Shown in pieces: positions 57,856 to 64,000 of a stretch of DNA of 64,000 nucleotides; positions within the stretch are counted from its first letter, which is position 1, and each line of letters opens with the position of its first letter. This DNA is from Deltaproteobacteria bacterium (GTDB taxonomy: Bacteria > Desulfobacterota > Binatia > UBA9968), in NCBI GenBank assembly GCA_016874755.1, contig VGTH01000002.1, positions 179,985-243,984 of the forward strand. The letters are read 5' to 3'. Position numbers and translations under genes: made by a program. The notes beneath the pieces are model-generated. The model searched no databases, had not been told where the DNA came from, and saw only the letters and a program-made list of their open reading frames with translations.

Positions 57856-59772
57856 ATGTCGGAAGCCAACGCCGAAAAGCCGACGCTGCTGCGTGCCCTC
57901 GGCGGTCCTTGGGACCGCGCGCTGAAGCTCATCATGGGAGCGACCGCGCTGTATTACGTCTGGGCGTCCACCATCGGCGTCGTCTCGCTGCAGTACTATC
58001 GCGGCATCGCGGTGCTCTACAGCCTGGTGATTCCACTCTTACTTTACAAAGGCTGGCAAAGGGCGCCGGCGGCGCGGCCGGCATTTACTGATTTGCTGCT
58101 GGCCGCCGGGGCCACAATCAGCGTGATCTATTGGATGGCCGAGCATGAAGCGATGGCCTACCGCGCCGGCGATTACACATCGCTCGACGTTGCGATGGGC
58201 GCCGTCGCGCTGGTCATCGCCATCGAAGCAGCGCGCCGGGTGCTCGGCTGGGACATGGCACTGTGCGCCATCGTGCCAATCGCCTACGCGCTGTTCGGCA
58301 GTTACCTGCCCTACATCGTCGGCCACCGCGGCTATTCGATGCGCCGCGTGATCGAATATGTTTATCTCACCTCCGACGGCATCTTCGGCATCATGGCCCA
58401 GGTCTTGGCCGAATACATCATTCCGTTCGTCGCCTTCGGCGCATTCCTGGAGCGCGCCGGCGTGGCGCAATTTTTCGTCGACATCTCGCTTGCCAGCCTC
58501 GGCCGTGTCGCGGGCGGGCCGGCGCAGGCTTCGGTGGTTTCCAGCTTGCTCATGGGCACGATCAGCGGCAGCCCGATCGCCGAGACAGTCACCAAAGGCT
58601 CGATCACCATCCCGCTCATGAAGCGCGCCGGCTTCCCCGGCCACATCGCTGGCGCGGTGGAAGCCGCGGCATCTACCGGCGGCGCGATCATGCCGCCGGT
58701 CATGGGCGCCGGCGCGTTCATCATGTCGGAGATGACCGGCATTCCTTATCTGGAAATCATCAAAGTCGCGGCGATCCCCGGCATTCTTTATTTTCTCTCC
58801 GTTGGCGTGATGGTCTATTTCGAGTCGCGCAAGTTGGGCCTCAAGGGTTTTGCCAAGGAAGAGCTGCCGCGCACGGCGGAGGTTTGGCGCCGCGGCTGGT
58901 ATTTGCTTTTGCCGATCGCCGTGTTGATCGCGGTGATGATCGCCGGCTACTCGCCCCAGTTGGCGGCGCTCTACGGCATGCTCTCAACCATCGCTGTCAG
59001 TTGGATCCGCCCAGAAACCCGCATGGGCCCGGCGCGAATCTGGCAGGCCCTGGTCAATGCCGGTAAGAACTGCGTGTTCGTCGCCGCCCTCACCGGTTGT
59101 GTCGGCGTCCTGATCGGTGTGCTCTCGCTGACGGGAATCATCATTCGTTTTCCCTACATGCTTATTGAGCTCGCCGGCCAAAGCGTTTTGATCACCATCG
59201 GCCTGATCGCGATCGCGACTTTTGTCCTGGGCTTGCCGCTGCCCATCACGGCGACCTATCTGGTGGTTGCCGTCGTCGCCGTGCCGGCGCTGCTAAAGCT
59301 CGGCGTGCCCATGCTATCGGCGCATCTGCTGATTTTTTGGCTTAGCCTCGACTCCAACATAACGCCGCCGGTGGCGATGGGGCCCTTTGCCGCCGCGGCC
59401 ATCGCCCAGGCCGATCCGATGAAGACCGGCTGGAGCTGTTTTCGCTTCGCCAAGATTATCTACGTCATGCCGCTGCTGTTCGCCTACACGCATATTTTGC
59501 TTACCGGCACGCCGGGGCAAAACATCGCCGCCATCGCCTCGGCCGCCCTCGGCACGATCCTGTTTTCGATCGTCAGCACGGGTTTCTTTTACGTGAAAAT
59601 AAGCTTGATCGAATGGCTGCTGTTGGCGGCCGCCACGGCACTGGCCTTTGTGCCATCGTTAATGACGGGTCTTAGCGCGTTGGCGATCTTCGCCGCTGTC
59701 TTCGTATGGCAACGAAAACGCGCGGCGAGTTTAAGCGCGGCCGCCCCACTTAGCGAAAGCGTCGCAAAATGA
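57856..59772 (+). CDS. TRAP transporter fused permease (4TM + 12TM)
   Basis: 638 aa inner-membrane protein joining the small (DctQ-like, first roughly 180 residues) and large (DctM-like) TRAP subunits, the form that always goes with TAXI receptors. Blocks seen include SLLMGTISGSPIAETVTKGS near residue 235, GAIMPPVMGAGAFIMSEMTG near 275 and a second inverted half with SLDSNITPPVAMGPFAAAAI near 495. It couples uptake to an ion gradient. Follows the TAXI gene directly; a UbiD gene follows at 59859. Confidence 0.94.
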   Translation: MSEANAEKPTLLRALGGPWDRALKLIMGATALYYVWASTIGVVSLQYYRGIAVLYSLVIPLLLYKGWQRAPAARPAFTDLLLAAGATISVIYWMAEHEAMAYRAGDYTSLDVAMGAVALVIAIEAARRVLGWDMALCAIVPIAYALFGSYLPYIVGHRGYSMRRVIEYVYLTSDGIFGIMAQVLAEYIIPFVAFGAFLERAGVAQFFVDISLASLGRVAGGPAQASVVSSLLMGTISGSPIAETVTKGSITIPLMKRAGFPGHIAGAVEAAASTGGAIMPPVMGAGAFIMSEMTGIPYLEIIKVAAIPGILYFLSVGVMVYFESRKLGLKGFAKEELPRTAEVWRRGWYLLLPIAVLIAVMIAGYSPQLAALYGMLSTIAVSWIRPETRMGPARIWQALVNAGKNCVFVAALTGCVGVLIGVLSLTGIIIRFPYMLIELAGQSVLITIGLIAIATFVLGLPLPITATYLVVAVVAVPALLKLGVPMLSAHLLIFWLSLDSNITPPVAMGPFAAAAIAQADPMKTGWSCFRFAKIIYVMPLLFAYTHILLTGTPGQNIAAIASAALGTILFSIVSTGFFYVKISLIEWLLLAAATALAFVPSLMTGLSALAIFAAVFVWQRKRAASLSAAAPLSESVAK

Positions 59773-59858
59773 AGCCTCCTACCGGCCAGTCTCCCAATCG
59801 AGTGAACCGAGTTCGGAATTAACGCGGAACCCGGAACACGGAACTTTGAACCCAACCT

Positions 59859-61277
59859 ATGGCCTATCAAGATTTGCAAGCATATCTGAAAGCTTTAGAA
59901 TCCGCCGGCAAGCTGCACTGGATCGAGCAGCGCGTCGACCCGGCATGGGAAGTCTCGGCAATCACGCGGCACACCTTCGATAGCTACAGTTGGAACGACC
60001 GGCCGGCGTTGGGCTTTCGGCGCGTCGGCGATTGCCCAGTGCCGCTTGTCATCGGCGTTATCGGCGGCTCGCCGGCGATTTATGCGCACGCGCTCTCAAC
60101 GACCGTGGAGAAAATTCCCGAGGTTTGGGAACAAGGTCAGCGCCGTCCCATCGATCCGGTGCTGGTAAAATCAGGGTTGTGCAAAGAAATCATTCTTCGC
60201 GGTGGCGATGTCGACGTGTTGTCATTGCCGCAAGTGGTCTGGACGCCGAGCCAAGATCCCGGTCCATATATTACGGCGCCGGTGGTTATCACAACCGACC
60301 TTGAAACCGGCCGGCGCAACGTCGGCACCTACCGCGTGCAGATGAAAGCGAAAACCCGAGTAGGCCTGTACGTCGGCGGCACGCAGCATGCGGCCAAACA
60401 TATCCGGCAGTATGAAGCGGCAAAAAAGGACATGCCGGTCGCCATCGCCATCGGTATGGACCCGACCATCGTGCTTTGCTCGATCAGTAAATTCGCCTAC
60501 GGCACCGACGAGTTGGCGGTTGCCGGGGGCTTGCGCGGCGAGGCCGTGCCTTTGGTGCAGTGCGAGACTGTCGATCTACAAGTGCCCGCTAATGCCGAGA
60601 TCGTCATCGAAGGAGTTCTCCGCGCCGGCTACCGCGAACCAGAAGGCCCGTTCGGCGAATTCTCCGGCTACATGAGTCCGGGCGGCCAGCAGCCGGTAAT
60701 CGACGTAACCTGCATCACGCGGCGCAAAACGCCGATCTTTCATTCGTTCCTGAGTCAGATGCCGCCGAGCGAATCGAGCTGCATCCGCAGTCTCAGCCGT
60801 TCGGCCGCGTTGTGCCACCACTTGCGCAACGTGCTTGGCCTGCCGGTCAAAGACGTTCACTTCACCGAAGCGTGCGGAGCGAGCGGCATGCTGGTGATCT
60901 CGATGACGAAAGAATATCCCGAGCAAGTCAAAGAGGTCGCTTGGGGTGCCTGGTCGCTGATGAACAAAGAAGGCAAGTTCACCGTGGTCGTCGACGACGA
61001 CATCGACGTGCGCAACCCGTTTCAAGTCGAATGGGCCATGGGCTTTCGCGCCCAGCCGGCGCGCGACACTTTTATGGTCAGCGGCGTGGTTCCCTCCGGT
61101 GTCGATCCATCGACTGCCCCCGCCGATATCCCGCAGCACGACCCGCGGCGCCGCACCGGCAGCAAAATCTTGATCGATGCCACCCGCAAACATCCCTATC
61201 CACCCGCGGCGCGCGTGCCAAAAGAGTTCATCGAGCGGGCGAAGAAAAAGTGGGCCGAGTACGGTTTCAAACCATAA
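59859..61277 (+). CDS. UbiD family decarboxylase, second copy
   Basis: 472 aa, complete. Family blocks: YLKALESAGKLHWIEQRVDP, RRNVGTYRVQMKAKTRVGLY near residue 150, AVAGGLRGEAVPLVQCETVD, and YREPEGPFGEFSGYMSPGGQ near 258 with the conserved Glu. It likely needs prenylated FMN from a UbiX, not in this window. It is diverged from the copy at 1-1419 (shared blocks but many differences), so not a recent duplicate. It follows the TAXI-TRAP transporter and may decarboxylate its cargo. ATG start at 59859, no clear ribosome binding site. Confidence 0.94.
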   Translation: MAYQDLQAYLKALESAGKLHWIEQRVDPAWEVSAITRHTFDSYSWNDRPALGFRRVGDCPVPLVIGVIGGSPAIYAHALSTTVEKIPEVWEQGQRRPIDPVLVKSGLCKEIILRGGDVDVLSLPQVVWTPSQDPGPYITAPVVITTDLETGRRNVGTYRVQMKAKTRVGLYVGGTQHAAKHIRQYEAAKKDMPVAIAIGMDPTIVLCSISKFAYGTDELAVAGGLRGEAVPLVQCETVDLQVPANAEIVIEGVLRAGYREPEGPFGEFSGYMSPGGQQPVIDVTCITRRKTPIFHSFLSQMPPSESSCIRSLSRSAALCHHLRNVLGLPVKDVHFTEACGASGMLVISMTKEYPEQVKEVAWGAWSLMNKEGKFTVVVDDDIDVRNPFQVEWAMGFRAQPARDTFMVSGVVPSGVDPSTAPADIPQHDPRRRTGSKILIDATRKHPYPPAARVPKEFIERAKKKWAEYGFKP

Positions 61278-61368
61278 GCCGGCAAGCCGGCTGGCGGCCG
61301 CTAAACTCACATCCAAGATTTGGCTATATACTCGCGACCGCTGGTAGACCCCAAGAGAGGAAAAGAAC

Positions 61369-62046
61369 ATGAGCCAAGCCGGCATTGCCACGAAAGCCGC
61401 CAACCGTAAAGAATCTGATCTGGCCGCCACCATTCTGCGGGTGGCGTGGCTGGCGATCCTCCTGGGTGTCGGAATGGAGTTGCTGCTCCTGATCGTCGCC
61501 GCCTTTCGTAGCCAAATCCCGGGCATCGAGCCCATCATCGCGGGGCTGGTGCAAAAGGTCTCATGGTCGGGTCTGGTGTGCACCGGCCTGGCCTTTGGCA
61601 AGGCGGCTTCGAACAGCAATCCGGGCTGGATGGCGCTTGCCGGGCTATTCTCAGCTCCCACCGCGTTTAGTGTCGCGCGCGCCCTACACAAAAGCACGGC
61701 CCACGCGTTGAAAGCTGCCGAGGGTGGAGCCGCAGCGGCCTTCCCACTTTTGATCGCCGGTTTAAAGGGATTGGAGTACGCCGCCCTCGGACTGATTCTC
61801 GGCTGGGTCGGCAAACGTTTTGGACCGAGCTTGATGGCCTACGGCAGCACTGGCTTAGCGATCGGCGTCGTGTTTGGCACGCCCATCGCCGAACTCGCGA
61901 CACCGGGCGGCTTTGGCTCGGCAAAGATCATCCCGGTGCTGGTCAACGAGGTCCTGTTTCCCGTCGGTTGCTCGCTCGCTCTCTATGCCGCCGAAGCCAT
62001 CGGCAAGAAAGCCGCGGCGGCTCATGAGCCGCCCGACGACGATTAG
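61369..62046 (+). CDS. Polytopic membrane protein of unknown function
   Basis: 225 aa with about five hydrophobic segments: ILRVAWLAILLGVGMELLLL, WMALAGLFSAPTAFSVARAL, FPLLIAGLKGLEYAALGLIL, AIGVVFGTPIAELATPGG and LVNEVLFPVGCSLALYAAEA. Conserved-looking polar spots inside membranes include His in LHKSTAHALKAAE. Inner membrane. AGAGAGGAAAAG lies before the ATG. I do not recognise the family. It lies after ubiD and before the exported gene group, with no strong tie to either. Confidence 0.7.
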   Translation: MSQAGIATKAANRKESDLAATILRVAWLAILLGVGMELLLLIVAAFRSQIPGIEPIIAGLVQKVSWSGLVCTGLAFGKAASNSNPGWMALAGLFSAPTAFSVARALHKSTAHALKAAEGGAAAAFPLLIAGLKGLEYAALGLILGWVGKRFGPSLMAYGSTGLAIGVVFGTPIAELATPGGFGSAKIIPVLVNEVLFPVGCSLALYAAEAIGKKAAAAHEPPDDD

Positions 62047-62100
62047 CGAAAACGCTCCGCCGCTTCGGTCCAGCATTACTTTTTTCTATAATGTCCCATC

Positions 62101-62994
62101 ATGTGGTCGTCTCGCTCGATCGGGCTAGCGCTGGCAGCCGTGGCACTGCTCGTCGCACCGGCGCTCTGGTTGTGGTCTATATCGGCTCCCGCGCCGGGTA
62201 GTGCACCGTTACAGGTCGTGCGTGCTTACTTGCGAGCACTACAAGCGCGCGACTTTCATCAAGCCTATCGCCACATATCGACCCTCGACCGCCAAGCCCG
62301 CGACGAAGCGAGTTACTTGCGCGCGCAGGAAAGCAACCGCGGCTTCGCACTGCGCCTGGCGCGCAAAGCGGCGTCCTACGGCTCGGTCCATTTGCGACGA
62401 TACACGGTCGATGCAGCCGGGCTGGCCGAGATCGGCGTCGCCTATCGCTTTCCGTCCTTGGACGAGCTGACACCTCTTTATCGCAGCGATGCGGCGCGAT
62501 TGAATCAACTCAGCCGACACGAGCAAGGAGAAATTTTTCAACAGCTCGAAAACCGCCAACGCGAAGGCAAACTTATTTCTGTTGAAGGCCAAGAAAATCT
62601 GCGATTGACCAAGGACCCCACCGGCTGGAAAATCGTTCTTGGCTGGGCTCAAGGATTACCCGTCAAGCTTAGCGTGATCACGGACTCCAAAGAGATCGAG
62701 GGCCGGCTGGCGCAAAGCGAAATCGTGGTTAGCGGCGAAGAACCTTTCCAAGTGTACTTGACTCTAAGAAACCACGGCACGCGCGCCCAGCGCGCAACTC
62801 TCTTGCACCGAGTAGAACCGCCATCTCTCGGTGAAGAACTGGCCATGATTGAGTGCGGATTGAGCCGGCCGGTGACGCTTGCGCCGAAGAGCGAACGCGA
62901 ATTCGCCATGGCTTACTTGCTTGGCGCCAACGCGCGGCAGAGCGCCAAAGCGCTCGAGCTGAGCTATCGCATCGAGACTAGCCTTGCGCCGTAA
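62101..62994 (+). CDS. Exported NTF2-like protein with Cox11-like C-terminal domain
   Basis: 297 aa, with an N-terminal membrane anchor or signal (GLALAAVALLVAPALWLWSI). Residues about 38-140 form a small domain with VVRAYLRALQARDFHQAYRH, typical of NTF2/DUF4878-like folds. The C-terminal third (IECGLSRPVTLAPKSEREFA) recalls Cox11/CtaG, but only one Cys of the copper-type CxCF pair is there. The N-terminal domain is paralogous to that of the gene at 63687 (LERYLHATYARDFKNAYAHI). Periplasmic. Function not assigned. Confidence 0.68.
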   Translation: MWSSRSIGLALAAVALLVAPALWLWSISAPAPGSAPLQVVRAYLRALQARDFHQAYRHISTLDRQARDEASYLRAQESNRGFALRLARKAASYGSVHLRRYTVDAAGLAEIGVAYRFPSLDELTPLYRSDAARLNQLSRHEQGEIFQQLENRQREGKLISVEGQENLRLTKDPTGWKIVLGWAQGLPVKLSVITDSKEIEGRLAQSEIVVSGEEPFQVYLTLRNHGTRAQRATLLHRVEPPSLGEELAMIECGLSRPVTLAPKSEREFAMAYLLGANARQSAKALELSYRIETSLAP

Positions 62995-63112
62995 TTGGGT
63001 CCGCCACGACCGCCAGCCCCAGGTAATTTCAGGCTAGCGAGGCGATACTTTTTATGTTTAATTATCTTGGCCGTACAGCGACCGTTGATTGCAATCGTTG
63101 AGGAGAGATCCG

Positions 63113-63676
63113 ATGCCGCATAAGCGCGCCAACTATTTTGCCGGTTTCGCCATCGCGCTAGCGTTGATCGCCACCATACATCCGACGCGCGCCCAAGATA
63201 GCATCTTCGACAATAAACAGATCGTTCCTTTCGTGCCATCGCCGCAGGAAGTTGTCGACAAGATGATCGAATTGGCCGGCGTTAAAGCCGGCGACGTCGT
63301 CTACGATCTCGGTTCGGGCGACGGCCGCATCGTCATCGCCGCCGCCAAGCGCGGCGCGCACGCCACCGGGTTTGAAATCGACGGCGACCTAGTAAGAAAA
63401 TCCGAAGAGAACATTCGCGCCGCCGGCGTGCAAGACCGCGCGCACATCAAGCAACAAGACATTTTGACGGTCGATCTTTCGCCGGCATCGGTGCTTACCA
63501 TGTATCTTTTGCCCGACGTCAACCTCAAGCTCCGCCCCAATATTCTGAGTCAGCTCAAGCCCGGCTCGCGAGTGGTGTCGCACTCGTTTAACATGGGTGA
63601 CTGGGAACCCGATCGCACGGAACGTGTCAACGGTCGGATCATACATCTCTGGACCGTGCCAGCCAAAAAGCCCTAA
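63113..63676 (+). CDS. Exported class I SAM-dependent methyltransferase
   Basis: 187 aa. Signal peptide NYFAGFAIALALIATIHPTR, cleavage near RAQ-DS. Then VPFVPSPQEVVDKMIELAGV, motif I VVYDLGSGDGRIVIAAAKRG (residues about 62-81), an acidic strand-2 end in ATGFEIDGDL, and the late blocks TMYLLPDVNLKLRPNIL and VVSHSFNMGDWEPD. This family occurs widely in environmental bacteria with an export signal. AGGAGAGA precedes the ATG. It is flanked by two paralogous exported genes. Substrate unknown. Confidence 0.85.
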   Translation: MPHKRANYFAGFAIALALIATIHPTRAQDSIFDNKQIVPFVPSPQEVVDKMIELAGVKAGDVVYDLGSGDGRIVIAAAKRGAHATGFEIDGDLVRKSEENIRAAGVQDRAHIKQQDILTVDLSPASVLTMYLLPDVNLKLRPNILSQLKPGSRVVSHSFNMGDWEPDRTERVNGRIIHLWTVPAKKP

Positions 63677-63686
63677 ACGTCTCGTC

Positions 63687-64000
63687 ATGCTCCGTTTCCC
63701 CGCTAAAATCCGCGGCATCCGCGGCGCTGTCGCAGTCGCTCTTCTCACGGTCTGCGTTCAGTCCGCAGACGCGGCGGAATCTCCTGGCGAACTGGGCACA
63801 ATTCATCAAACTCTGGAACGCTACCTGCACGCGACCTACGCGCGCGATTTCAAAAACGCCTATGCTCACATAGCCGCGCAAGATCAGCGTCTAAAGGATC
63901 AGCGGACTTTTGTTCGCGAGCGCGGCAGCTTCGCGGGGTTCGCTTTGGAAACCGCGCGCCGGCTCGCTGTCTATATGGAAACGAGTTTGCTCGAACATCG
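63687..64000 (+). CDS. Exported NTF2-like protein, 3-prime end outside window
   Basis: Partial, 104 codons seen. Signal peptide (IRGIRGAVAVALLTVCVQSA, cleavage near ADA-AE), then LERYLHATYARDFKNAYAHI, AAQDQRLKDQRTFVRERGSF and AGFALETARRLAVYME. This matches the N-terminal domain of the 62101 gene (LRALQARDFHQAYRHI and GFALRLARKAA). Starts 10 bases after the methyltransferase stop, so the two are an operon. Function unknown. Confidence 0.75.
   Translation, partial: MLRFPAKIRGIRGAVAVALLTVCVQSADAAESPGELGTIHQTLERYLHATYARDFKNAYAHIAAQDQRLKDQRTFVRERGSFAGFALETARRLAVYMETSLLEH

Noticed and set aside
60576..61814. 412-codon minus-strand frame across UbiD and the membrane-protein gene
   Set aside because: Spans two real genes on the other strand and shows no domain of its own.
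1..64000. tRNA, rRNA, riboswitch or phage genes
   Set aside because: None was recognised on reading both strands; a tool-based scan would be needed to exclude small RNAs.

Overview
The window looks like a piece of chromosome from an uncultured, GC-rich, Gram-negative bacterium with an outer membrane: it carries lpxA, lnt and an outer-membrane DUF1302-type protein. The mix of many NMT1/TauA-like solute-binding proteins, UbiD decarboxylases, ACMSD-like amidohydrolases, creatinase-like M24 proteins, TctABC and TAXI-TRAP transporters resembles soil or groundwater deltaproteobacterial-type lineages such as Binatota/Desulfobacterota or Tectomicrobia-like bacteria. That placement is an inference from gene content only; no rRNA or tRNA gene was seen.

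Layout. 0-13 kb: a UbiD decarboxylase (cut by the left edge), an ABC uptake operon (ATPase, permease, binding protein, second permease), a DUF1989 protein, an amidohydrolase, an orphan binding protein, a LigB-type extradiol dioxygenase and a second ABC operon (ATPase, permease, binding protein). 13-17.4 kb, minus strand: an MBL hydrolase, a rhodanese, fabI, an ATP:cob(I)alamin adenosyltransferase and an APC permease. 17.4-28.8 kb: an exported methyltransferase, an amidohydrolase, an NAD-dependent epimerase, an ornithine-cyclodeaminase-like protein, a flavin reductase, two orphan binding proteins, and two successive VOC + M24 gene pairs. 28.9-41.5 kb: lnt, a damaged DUF1302/DUF1329/Ycf48-like/RND cluster, a cupin lipoprotein, a Nudix hydrolase, nth, an LVIVD-repeat protein, DUF6644-like and DUF6152 proteins, a decayed TctC gene, an amidohydrolase and another orphan binding protein. 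41.8-46.5 kb: glnE, a small exported protein with a strong promoter, lpxA and yacG. 46.7-61.3 kb: mostly plus strand and catabolic: tctABC, a beta-hydroxyacid dehydrogenase, E1 alpha, E1 beta, an M24 protein, E2, a TAXI receptor, a fused TRAP permease and a second UbiD. 61.4-64 kb: a membrane protein and two paralogous exported proteins that flank an exported SAM methyltransferase; the last gene runs off the right edge.

How the genes may work together: the region looks like an accessory store for scavenging and oxidising organic acids. Uptake systems (ABC, TTT, TRAP) sit beside enzymes for decarboxylation (UbiD, amidohydrolase_2), ring cleavage (LigB, VOC), flavin-dependent steps, amide or C-N chemistry (M24, DUF1989, OCD) and 2-oxoacid or acetoin-type oxidation (E1/E2). 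No substrate can be named from sequence alone.

Two genome-scale traits stand out. First, many gene borders carry imperfect inverted repeats built from short degenerate words (CACGAAG, GCAAAG, TTCCAAAT, AGGGTGCGC and others), and some have entered coding frames: the E2 linker, the 5-prime end of a binding-protein gene and the tail of an ABC ATPase. Second, several genes are broken by internal deletions, frameshifts or a stop codon (DUF1302/DUF1329, RND, tctC copy, tctA), which points to gene decay or to assembly error.
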